Assembly: GCA_040776805.1 (NCBI GenBank)
Contig: JAXGZS010000001.1
Location: 248,001-312,000, forward strand
Direction of reading: 5' to 3'
Origin: UBA7702 sp040776805
GTDB lineage: Bacteria > Bacillota > Dehalobacteriia > UBA7702
Length of the DNA stretch: 64,000 bases
Within the stretch, counting starts at the first letter, position 1. Each line of letters starts with the position of its first letter. Shown here piece after piece: positions 8,387 to 15,594 of the stretch. Under the pieces are notes generated by a model. The model had not been told where the DNA came from. It saw only the letters and a list, made by a program, of their open reading frames with translations, and ran no database searches. Position numbers and translations under genes: made by a program.

Positions 8387-9490
8387 ATGACCAACCAGGA
8401 AAGATATGATGCTTCCTTGAAACGGATTTTAGGTGCCGTTCATTTTGAGGAGATTGACCGTGTGCCTGTGGTTTTGGGAGGGCTCTCCGCTCATATGCTT
8501 CATGTTGGCGGCTCCTTTGCGCCGATGATGACGGACCCTATGTACGCGACCGATTGTATGATTAAGACTTATGAAGAAATCGGTTTGCCCGACGGCGTGC
8601 AGCACGCCGGATTTTCTTCCTATTTGCTTTCTTCTCTATGGCTGTCAAAAGTAAAACATCCCGGTATCGAATTGCCTGCCGATGAACTCTGGCAAGTGGA
8701 TGAGCAGGAACTGATGAAGGTGGAGGATTATAAGGAGATCATCGACAATGGCTTCTTTCACTGGTACAATCGTTATTTGGTGGAACGCCTCGATCATCTC
8801 CCCGAAAAACTGGCTCCGTTTTACCAGAGTTTCGGTAAAATGGTAGAAAATGTTTCCGCCGCTGGGATGGTTCCTTTTAGCCCATTGATCTTTACCGTGC
8901 CCTTTGAATATTTTTGCGGCGGCCGTACCATGGTGAAGTTTTCCCGAGATCTCTATAAGCATTTGGATCTGGTCAAAGAAGCCTGCGCTGTGACGCTGCC
9001 GGAATTGCAGCAGAATATGCGTGACACCTTCAAAGGTTACAAACCGATTGCCATTTGGCTCGGCGCTTGGCGTACCGCCAGCGAATTCGTCGGCCCCAAG
9101 TTCTGGGAAACCCTGGTTTTTCCCTATTATAAAGCTTTGGCGGAAACTGCTTTGGCAGAAGGGGTCATCCCCGTGTTCCATCTCGATTCTTGCTGGGACC
9201 GGGATGTGGAACGCTTCCTCGATATGCCCAAAGGCTGCGTCTTTTCTCCGGACAGCACCACGGATATGTTCCGGGCGAAAAAGATCTTGGACGGCCATAT
9301 GGCGGTCATGGGCGACGTACCCCCGGCCTTGCTTTCTTTGGGTACCCCCGATGAAGTGAAAGATTATTGTTACCGCATCATCGATGAATTGGGGCCAAAA
9401 GGCGTCATTTTAGCCCAGGGCTGTGATATTCCCGCCAACGCCAAGATTGAAAATATCCGGGCCATGATTGAAGCCGCGAACAGCCGTTAA
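8387..9490 (+). CDS. MtbA/MtaA-like methylcobamide methyltransferase (URO-D fold)
   Basis: A 367-residue protein of the uroporphyrinogen-decarboxylase superfamily branch that moves methyl groups from corrinoid proteins to a thiol or other C1 acceptor. The start abuts the stop of the carrier gene. Candidate zinc ligands are His and Cys in VFHLDSCWD (near residue 264) and Cys in AQGCDIP (near 345). They stand in for the family's HxC...C set but with altered spacing, so the acceptor may be other than coenzyme M; in bacteria it is often tetrahydrofolate-linked. True haem decarboxylation is unlikely given the carrier protein next to it. Confidence 0.8.
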   Translation: MTNQERYDASLKRILGAVHFEEIDRVPVVLGGLSAHMLHVGGSFAPMMTDPMYATDCMIKTYEEIGLPDGVQHAGFSSYLLSSLWLSKVKHPGIELPADELWQVDEQELMKVEDYKEIIDNGFFHWYNRYLVERLDHLPEKLAPFYQSFGKMVENVSAAGMVPFSPLIFTVPFEYFCGGRTMVKFSRDLYKHLDLVKEACAVTLPELQQNMRDTFKGYKPIAIWLGAWRTASEFVGPKFWETLVFPYYKALAETALAEGVIPVFHLDSCWDRDVERFLDMPKGCVFSPDSTTDMFRAKKILDGHMAVMGDVPPALLSLGTPDEVKDYCYRIIDELGPKGVILAQGCDIPANAKIENIRAMIEAANSR

Positions 9491-9562
9491 ATATAAGATT
9501 CAAAGGGGGAGGGGGTCATTAAAACGCCTTCCCCCTGCACTATGCGAAAGGGGGCCATCGTG

Positions 9563-10540
9563 ATGAGCAAACCCGTAAAAATCGACCTGATTACCGGGTT
9601 TTTAGGCGCCGGGAAAACGACCTTTTTGAATAAGCTGCTCAAAGAAGCCTACTTTGGGGAGAAGATCGCCCTGCTGGAAAATGAATTCGGCGAGATTCCC
9701 CTCGATGGCACGCTGCTTTCCGGTTACGATATCGCCATCAAGGAAATCGCCAACGGCTGCATCTGCTGTACGTTGCAGGGGAATTTCATCGACGGCATCA
9801 CGGCGCTCATGAATACGGTTCAGCCCGACCGCGTTGTCATTGAACCCACGGGTCTGGCGAAGCTTCCCGATCTTTGCCGCGCCTGCGCTTTGGCCGGGGA
9901 AAAGACGGCGCTTCAAATTAACGCGGTTATCACCGTGGTGGACGCCACAATGCTGCCGGTTTTTATGGAAGTCGGCGGCGAATTTTTTCAAAAGCAGATT
10001 ATCGACGCCAAAACCGTGGTGCTCTCTCACGTTCAGGAAATGGAAGCGGGGGAATCCATCGATGAGGTCATTGCCGCGATCCGCGCCTTGAATCGGGATG
10101 TCCCTATTTTTGCCGAAGAATGGTCAACGCTGAACAGTCTTGCGGTGCTGACCGCGGCGGAACGGTGTGAGGCTCTAACTTCTCCCGCCGCTGCCGCGGA
10201 AAAAGCCCGGCGCCGGGAAGACTGTAAGAGACATCACCATGAAGATGATTGCGATCATCACCACCATCACGGCGAGGAAGAATTTGCCTCCTGTTCCGTG
10301 GTGGTGAAAGAGCGGGTCAGCGCGGCTTGGCTTGAGGATTTCTGCCACCGTCTCCGTGGTAGTCGGGGCGGCGAGGTCTTCCGGGCCAAAGGCCTCCTTC
10401 ATACCGAGGATGGCGATGTCCGTTTTGACGATGTCTACGGCAAAATCAGCAGCTCCCCTTATGATTTTGACGGCGACGGCTTTTTTGTGGTCATCGGCAA
10501 ACATCTTGACAGCGGCTATTGGCAGGCGTTATCATCGTAG
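9563..10540 (+). CDS. CobW/G3E-family GTPase with histidine-rich loop
   Basis: The 325-residue GTPase shows Walker A GFLGAGKTT at the N-terminus, the CxCC metal site in NGCICCTLQGNF, the Walker B-like VVIEPTGLA, and a C-terminal CobW domain. A run of histidines (KRHHHEDDCDHHHHHGEE, about residues 223-241) is a probable metal reservoir. G3E proteins deliver metals such as cobalt, zinc or nickel to enzymes. Here the gene lies between an MtbA-like enzyme and a DUF1638 gene, as in methylamine gene sets of other anaerobes, and probably loads zinc or helps corrinoid use. ATG 9563 was chosen for its aaaggggg site. The stop is TAG; readthrough would add about 18 residues. Confidence 0.85.
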   Translation: MSKPVKIDLITGFLGAGKTTFLNKLLKEAYFGEKIALLENEFGEIPLDGTLLSGYDIAIKEIANGCICCTLQGNFIDGITALMNTVQPDRVVIEPTGLAKLPDLCRACALAGEKTALQINAVITVVDATMLPVFMEVGGEFFQKQIIDAKTVVLSHVQEMEAGESIDEVIAAIRALNRDVPIFAEEWSTLNSLAVLTAAERCEALTSPAAAAEKARRREDCKRHHHEDDCDHHHHHGEEEFASCSVVVKERVSAAWLEDFCHRLRGSRGGEVFRAKGLLHTEDGDVRFDDVYGKISSSPYDFDGDGFFVVIGKHLDSGYWQALSS

Positions 10541-10556
10541 GAAGGGGGACGAATGG

Positions 10557-11213
10557 ATGAAAAATTATTTAATGTTGGCCTGCACCATCCTGCGGGATGA
10601 AATTGAGGCGGCGCTCAAAGAGGCGGGAACGAGAATTCCCACCCTTTTTATTCCTTCGGAGCTGCACCTTTTTCCCGATAATCTCCGGGACTATTTGCAA
10701 AAGACCATCGACAATATCTACCATGTCGATGTGATTATGCTGCCCATGGGCCGCTGCGGCAACGGCACCCTGGGGCTGAAATCGGAACGTTCCACCCTGG
10801 TGCTGCCCAAATGCGAAGACTGCGTCAACATGCTCCTTTCCGAAGACGATCTCAAGGCCGTAGAGCGGCCCGCCTACAGCTATTTTCTGACCGATGGTTG
10901 GTTAAGGGAAAAGAACGCCATCAACAATGAATACGACCGCACCCTCGAAAAATACGGTCAAGAGCGAGCCGAAATGGTGATGAAGATGCTCTATGAAAAC
11001 TATAAGTATTTCGCCTTTGTGGATACGGGCTGCTATTGCCTGACCGAAGCGGAGAAGAAGATCCTGCCTCTGGCCAACCTCGTGGCGGTGGACATCACCA
11101 AGCACCCCGGTCCCAGCGGCGTATTGAAAAAGATGATGCGTTTGGAATTTGACGATAACTTTATCGTGGTACCTCCGGGTACCGCCATCACGGAGGAGCA
11201 TTTTACAAATTAA
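10557..11213 (+). CDS. DUF1638 protein of methylamine clusters
   Basis: The 218-residue soluble protein begins MLACTILRDEIEAAL and contains LPMGRCGNGTLGLKSERSTLVLPKCEDCVNMLLS, typical of DUF1638. Conserved cysteines in the CGN and KCEDC stretches and in VDTGCYCL could bind metal. The family is repeatedly encoded next to corrinoid methyltransferases in Methanosarcina and clostridia, but its reaction is not established. It follows cobW by 16 bases and closes the operon, with a terminator at 11230. Confidence 0.82.
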   Translation: MKNYLMLACTILRDEIEAALKEAGTRIPTLFIPSELHLFPDNLRDYLQKTIDNIYHVDVIMLPMGRCGNGTLGLKSERSTLVLPKCEDCVNMLLSEDDLKAVERPAYSYFLTDGWLREKNAINNEYDRTLEKYGQERAEMVMKMLYENYKYFAFVDTGCYCLTEAEKKILPLANLVAVDITKHPGPSGVLKKMMRLEFDDNFIVVPPGTAITEEHFTN

Positions 11214-11229
11214 TGCTATGCTGCAAAAT

Positions 11230-11266
11230 AAGACCGGCAAAATAAACGCCGGTCTTGTATTTTTTT
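11230..11266 (+). terminator. Terminator of the corrinoid methyltransferase operon
   Basis: aagaccggc and gccggtctt form a perfect stem around aaaataaac, followed by a T-rich tail. Confidence 0.88.
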
Positions 11267-11312
11267 CGTTGCATTTTTCGGAAATTCTGTAAATTTTACA
11301 AAAAGTGTGAAC

Positions 11313-11340
11313 TTGCTATTTTTTTTTGATGTAGTATAAT
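11313..11340 (+). promoter_or_regulatory. Promoter of the second cobalamin riboswitch
   Basis: TTGCTA (11313-11318) and TATAAT (11335-11340) with a 16-base spacer precede the aptamer. Confidence 0.7.
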
Positions 11341-11384
11341 TAATTTATCGCATAAGCCATGGGGTTCATGGATTCCATGGAATT

Positions 11385-11525
11385 GATAGGATATAAGGAA
11401 TTTGCAGGAAACGGGTGAGAATCCCGTACGGTCGCGCCACTGTGATACGGAGCTTTTTTCAGCAAACCGGAAAATCGCCGGGAAGAAAGCGATGAAGTTA
11501 AGTCAGGTCACTCGCATCGGTAACA
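11385..11525 (+). promoter_or_regulatory. Cobalamin riboswitch 2
   Basis: The blocks acgggtgagaatcccgt, gcgccactgtgatacgg, cgccgggaagaaagc and gatgaagttaagtcagg follow the cobalamin aptamer order. The last block is identical to riboswitch 1. It precedes the AraC/GyrI regulator gene and is the second regulator-linked cobalamin riboswitch in the window. Confidence 0.88.
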
Positions 11526-11556
11526 GCTTTCGCGCTTTAAGGTTGTGGCTTTTTTT

Positions 11557-11583
11557 ACCCGCGGCCTTAGGTTCGCGGGTTTT
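11557..11583 (+). terminator. Possible expression-platform terminator of riboswitch 2
   Basis: acccgcg and cgcgggt form a stem with a short T run after it, 20 bases before the araC start codon. The stem may act at transcription or by hiding the weak ribosome site. Confidence 0.6.
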
Positions 11584-11602
11584 GTGTATTGGCGGGAAAA
11601 CA

Positions 11603-12469
11603 ATGGACGGAAAAAAAGAACTGGAACGTTGTCTATCCTATATCGAAGAGAACTTGGACAAAGAATTAACCGCAAAAAGCATTGCGGTTAAACTCGGCTG
11701 CTCCGAGCGTTCTTTATATCGGCTGTTTGACGTGATGCACATGCCCATTGGAGAATATATCAGGAAACGCCGCATAGAATTCGCCGCCAAGGCCATTTCT
11801 CGGGGGAAGCCGATCATGGAAATCGCCGATGAAACCGGGTTTCTTACGGTATCCGGCTTCAATAAAGCCTTCAAGAAGAATTTCCATATGAGTCCCACGG
11901 CCTATCGGGAGCAATATCTGCAAATGGCGGCGCCCCAAATGATCCGAAAAAGCGCGATCAAGGCCGTCGGTTACGGTATTGCGCCCTTTGAGGGGAAAGA
12001 ATGGGATCCTTTTGACTTTGCCCTTCATTGGCGGGGCGCCAACCCCGATGAGATCTCCCCGGAGGTTTTTGCCCGTTTGGCCAAACGGCAAAAGGGGGAA
12101 GTGGGCGTATGGATCGATCCCGAGGAGGAAAGCGGCAGTATGACGTATTTTTTTGGCCCGATTGTCGATGATTTTGATTATGTGCCCGAAGGTATGCTGC
12201 GACTTACGATTCCCGGGGCGACCTTCGCTGTTTTTACCACGGAGCCGGTGAGTATCCTCATGGATAAATACAGGTTTCGCGGTACGGTGCAGGCTTCCTG
12301 GCGTTTTATTTACAGTGAGTGGCTGCTGCAAAACAGCGAGTACGAAATCGATGAAAATAAGCTGGACTTTGAGTTTTTCCCGGCGGACCGCGGCACAAAG
12401 GAAGGGCTAAGCCCCGTTGACCTCTATATTCCCGTTGTGAAAAAGAAAAAAAGGAATAAAAAGAAATAA
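11603..12469 (+). CDS. AraC-family regulator with GyrI-like domain
   Basis: A 288-residue regulator with the DNA-binding domain first: two AraC helix-turn-helix units in residues 1-105 (AKSIAVKLGCSERSLYRLF and IMEIADETGFLTVSGFNKAFKKNFHMSPTAYR). A GyrI-like effector fold fills residues 115-275, and the tail is Lys-rich. This is the Rob/SoxS-plus-GyrI layout, usually activating genes when a hydrophobic or cationic ligand binds. The gene stands alone behind a cobalamin riboswitch, so its dose is set by corrinoid. The C-terminal fold class is the same as that of the riboswitch-controlled MerR protein at 3332, although the DNA-binding parts are unrelated. Confidence 0.82.
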   Translation: MDGKKELERCLSYIEENLDKELTAKSIAVKLGCSERSLYRLFDVMHMPIGEYIRKRRIEFAAKAISRGKPIMEIADETGFLTVSGFNKAFKKNFHMSPTAYREQYLQMAAPQMIRKSAIKAVGYGIAPFEGKEWDPFDFALHWRGANPDEISPEVFARLAKRQKGEVGVWIDPEEESGSMTYFFGPIVDDFDYVPEGMLRLTIPGATFAVFTTEPVSILMDKYRFRGTVQASWRFIYSEWLLQNSEYEIDENKLDFEFFPADRGTKEGLSPVDLYIPVVKKKKRNKKK

Positions 12470-12524
12470 AAAAGAATGAGGAAAATTGGCAGAAACGGAC
12501 AAGTGCAATCTTTAAAGTAATATG

Positions 12525-12730
12525 TTATAATAAAAACAAGCAACAGTCACGATGCTAAAACCATAAGAACCATAAAAAAACAAATCAATACATTGGTTGC
12601 AACGAAACGGAAGCGGGTGAGAGTCCCGCACACTATCAAGGTGCTGTATGGCGGAGCGAACCCAAAAACCACCGGGCAAGGCCGGGAAGGTGGGGAAACG
12701 ATGAAGCCGAGTCAGAAGACGTGTTGCAAA
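12525..12730 (+). promoter_or_regulatory. Cobalamin riboswitch 3 with promoter -10 box; no obvious target
   Basis: TATAAT at 12525-12530 precedes an aptamer (about 12590-12730) with agcgggtgagagtcccgc, the accaccgggcaaggccggg block, aaggtgg, and gatgaagccgagtcagaag. The B12 box differs from that of riboswitches 1 and 2. A terminator follows at 12753, and then about 400 bases without a convincing gene. Candidate targets are the small gene at 13191 or, further off, the two surface-protein genes. Confidence 0.82.
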
Positions 12731-12752
12731 GACCTCTTGATGGCAAAACAGG

Positions 12753-12787
12753 AACCGTATTGGCCGAAGGAGGCGATACGGTTTTTT
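12753..12787 (+). terminator. Expression-platform terminator of riboswitch 3
   Basis: aaccgtat and atacggtt pair around an inner stem, and six T follow. Spacing from the aptamer fits transcriptional attenuation. Confidence 0.82.
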
Positions 12788-13078
12788 AACGCCACATAAA
12801 AGCAAAGAACCCCGGCTTTCGCCGGGAAAAGATAAATTTTCCATCGTATTGATCGTATTGTATATTGTATATAAAAAGCACGCACCATGCAGGGACAGAT
12901 TCTTGGCGGATTCCACTCCCACACACGGTGCGCATGCCACAAGGGCATACTTATTTTACCGTAATATCCCCTATAAGTCAATGCGCAGTCCTCTCTTGTT
13001 CTGTTTGCAGCGGCTTTTTTGGCGTATCGACGTCAGGGGGAACGGTTTGCGAAGAGCAGCGGTGAGATTGTAAAAAGT
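12788..13078. other. Gap without a convincing gene
   Basis: A small hairpin (cccggctttcgccggg, 12811-12826) lacks a T tract. An AT-rich stretch with the tandem motif atcgtattg and tgtatat follows near 12845-12870. Short open frames overlap one another in different frames and have no ribosome site or protein-like composition. Confidence 0.5.
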
Positions 13079-13108
13079 GCCCGAACCGGCTTTGGTTCGG
13101 GCCTTTTT
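13079..13108 (+). terminator. Orphan terminator before the small repeat gene
   Basis: gcccgaacc and ggttcgggc form a strong stem with a T5 tail. It ends whatever transcript crosses the gap after riboswitch 3. Confidence 0.8.
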
Positions 13109-13190
13109 ATACTGATCCCCACTTCACCGCTGCCGCTTGCAAAAAAGCGATGAACTTCATGATCATTTTACGATAACGAGGAGGTTTCTT

Positions 13191-13502
13191 ATGGAGTACC
13201 GCGACCGTTTAACAAAAAAAGACCAAAAAATCCTTGAACGTTTCGCCATGGAGTCGGCCTTTGCCGCCACCCACGCCGGCGACAGCGACGAAACGCTGCT
13301 CTCTTATCTCAAGGATTGCGCCGCCGCGCTGAATCATATCCCCACGAAGAAGGAGGTCATCGGCTGCCGTTATCTGAAACAGCGCTTCGGCTCCTGGAAC
13401 CGGGTGCTGGAAAAAGCCGGTTTGAAGACCGTTACCGAAAAGCGTGTTGCCAAACTCAAAGGAGACGCGGCGCGCCGTGAGGAAAAAGAGACGGCGGTTT
13501 AA
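13191..13502 (+). CDS. Small protein with homing-endonuclease-associated repeat
   Basis: The 103-residue protein begins at ATG 13191 behind gaggagg. Residues 36-78 contain NHIPTKKEV and YLKQRFGSWNRVLEKAGL, the pattern of the DNA-binding repeat found with HNH homing endonucleases. No HNH nuclease motif is present, so it is either a stand-alone DNA-binding protein or the remnant of a homing element. It lies between an orphan riboswitch and the surface-protein genes, where it may be an insertion. Its lysine-rich tail would favour binding nucleic acid. No partner can be named. Confidence 0.65.
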   Translation: MEYRDRLTKKDQKILERFAMESAFAATHAGDSDETLLSYLKDCAAALNHIPTKKEVIGCRYLKQRFGSWNRVLEKAGLKTVTEKRVAKLKGDAARREEKETAV

Positions 13503-13792
13503 AAGGCTTACAACCCACTGGTTGCAAGGGGTGATTTTATGACTATTTGGGGTTTCGGATGAAATGGAAAATTTCGAAGAAAGGGGGTGATTGCCAAAGC
13601 ATGATAGAAACAGAGACAAAAATCAAAAAATCTTCCGTAGCGCATGAGGAAGAGAAAGCGATTGGGGCATATGGAGAGTTGCCTCAAACAAGGTTTGGCA
13701 ATGAAAATGTTACCCTGTCTCATGAAATATCTTGCCGCGGGAGTTTTGCCCCGGCAAAATACGAGAGTACCTGAAAAGGAGGTATGCAAACC

Positions 13793-15490
13793 ATGTTGCA
13801 TTCTTTGGGAAAAAATAAAGTTGCCATGTTACTCGTTGCGCTACTGCTTTCCACTTGCCTGATGATGGGCCTGTTCTCCGCCGGAGTTTCCGCGGCGAAC
13901 CCACTGAATCTGTCGAACATGACGATACAGTTCGGCGATCCTGACCCCCAATATCCTCCCACACCGCCGGAATCCCTAATGGATCTCGTTGCCGATGGCA
14001 CCAACACCTATAGAGCCGACTACACCGGCACCGATAGCGCCACGTTTTATCCTGATATGCTGGCTCTTTATGTGATCCCTAATACAGGGGTTACCATCAC
14101 CAGCATGACCGGTACCGGTGTCCAGTTCGTGACTTATGCTTCTGACGGCACACCCAGCTATTCCTCGACGGCGACCATCAACGCCGGGGGCTTCTACACG
14201 ATTCAGATCAGTACCGGCTCCACCCGTCAAATTTTCATTGACGCCAGTAGCGGTAATGACATCACACTCAAATTTAACTTGCCGAAGAGCAGTGGTACGG
14301 CGCCGACCGCCGCGGTGGTCAACGGCTATCTTCCCGGTGTCAGTCAGTACGCCACCGGTAACACCTATGGCTGCATCTCGACGGATGGGGCCAATTCCTT
14401 GGCTGATCAGGATCTCGTGAAGACGATCCGCGGCAATGCCGGCAACCTCGTTTCTTTGGGTTCCTCCGGCTACATCCAGTATGAATTGGCCAGCCCGATC
14501 ACCAATAGCGACAAGCATAAATGGGGCATTGATTTCATCGTTACCGGCAACCCCTTTAACGGTAACCCCGAAGCCGGCATGGTGATGGTTGCCGAAAAAG
14601 ATGGTCAAGGCAATCCCGGCACCTGGTACCGCCTGGCCGGCTCCCGTCATTATGAAGCGAACACCGTGATGAACACCAACGTGACCTACACGAAGAATGT
14701 CAGCGATATTTCCGTCACTTACGGCGGCAATACCACCACCTTCGGGACGAATGTCAACTGGTGGCCGCTGTTCGCCGCCAAGCCCACCGGCGAAAACTAC
14801 GGCGCCACCTCCGGCGTCCTGACGTCTAAAATCACCAATGTTTCTTATCTCAGCAACGATTCCACCATCACCTATTATGATCGCACCGTCGTCGCCGACG
14901 ACGCCACAGCCGGCCTCTCCGGCGCCAACGCCACCAACTTCTACGCTTTTGGTTATGCCGACGTCCGTTCCGGTTCCGGCTTCGTGAATCCTTATGCCTC
15001 CCTGCCCAGCACCGGCGGGGGCGCCGATGGTTTCGACCTGGCCTGGGCCGTAAATGCAGCCGGTCAACCTGTTGATCTGACCGGGAAGGATATCTACTTC
15101 GTCCAAGTTTATACCGCCACCGTCTACAATGCCGGTATCTTCGGTGAAACCTCTACAGAAGTAGCCAGCCTCACCGCGGCCTCTAATGAAACTAACCCTG
15201 TCGGCACCACCAACGGACCTGCGGTAACGGTGGCCGGCAACAGTGTTATCCCGGGTACTACTGCGGCAACGATTCCCACCGTAAACATTGCTGATAGCAC
15301 GGATATCGCTGTGGCAGTTGATGCCGGTACCAATGATAGCATTTATATCAACAGTACCAACGGTACCGATACTGCCTCCAGAACTTTCAATTTGGCAGAG
15401 GGTTCCCAATTGGTGCGCATTATTGTCCAGGATACCACTGGTAACAGCCAACCCTATATCGGTTTTATTAAACTGGATACAGGTCTTTAA
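13793..15490 (+). CDS. Large secreted surface protein, unknown function
   Basis: A 565-residue exported protein with a clear signal peptide (about residues 1-34, cleaved near AGVSAA). ATG 13793 was chosen because aaaggagg lies at proper spacing; ATG 13784 is too close to it. The mature chain is rich in Thr, Gly, Ser and Asn and looks all-beta. A central region with LPGVSQYATGNTYG, SSGYIQYELASPITN, WGIDFIVTGNPFNGNPEAGMVMV and WYRLAGSRHYE resembles large clostridial cell-surface proteins encoded with DUF4430 proteins. It has no anchor of its own and may bind the neighbouring SLH protein. Function is not established; capture of corrinoid is a guess from context. Confidence 0.7.
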   Translation: MLHSLGKNKVAMLLVALLLSTCLMMGLFSAGVSAANPLNLSNMTIQFGDPDPQYPPTPPESLMDLVADGTNTYRADYTGTDSATFYPDMLALYVIPNTGVTITSMTGTGVQFVTYASDGTPSYSSTATINAGGFYTIQISTGSTRQIFIDASSGNDITLKFNLPKSSGTAPTAAVVNGYLPGVSQYATGNTYGCISTDGANSLADQDLVKTIRGNAGNLVSLGSSGYIQYELASPITNSDKHKWGIDFIVTGNPFNGNPEAGMVMVAEKDGQGNPGTWYRLAGSRHYEANTVMNTNVTYTKNVSDISVTYGGNTTTFGTNVNWWPLFAAKPTGENYGATSGVLTSKITNVSYLSNDSTITYYDRTVVADDATAGLSGANATNFYAFGYADVRSGSGFVNPYASLPSTGGGADGFDLAWAVNAAGQPVDLTGKDIYFVQVYTATVYNAGIFGETSTEVASLTAASNETNPVGTTNGPAVTVAGNSVIPGTTAATIPTVNIADSTDIAVAVDAGTNDSIYINSTNGTDTASRTFNLAEGSQLVRIIVQDTTGNSQPYIGFIKLDTGL

Positions 15491-15594
15491 GTTGAGATTG
15501 GCTCTGTAAATAATAAAAGAGAAACGGAAAATTGCATGGGGACGGGTTGCCCGTCCCCCGCAAATTTTCAATGAGTTGAGGAGGGAATTATTCT

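Noticed and set aside
8387..9490. Uroporphyrinogen decarboxylase (HemE)
   Set aside because: It directly follows a corrinoid carrier gene and shows Cys/His zinc-site candidates of the methyltransferase branch; no haem genes nearby.
12849..13073. 74-codon open frame as the target of riboswitch 3
   Set aside because: No ribosome site, unlikely composition, and overlapped by another equally poor frame.
13547..13774. Small open frame upstream of the 565-aa surface protein
   Set aside because: Weak start context, no recognisable pattern, and its end lies just before the real gene's ribosome site.
13976..15571. Long reverse open frame (531 codons) opposite the 565-aa surface protein
   Set aside because: It mirrors the codon pattern of the forward gene, lacks a ribosome site, and the forward gene has signal peptide and start site.
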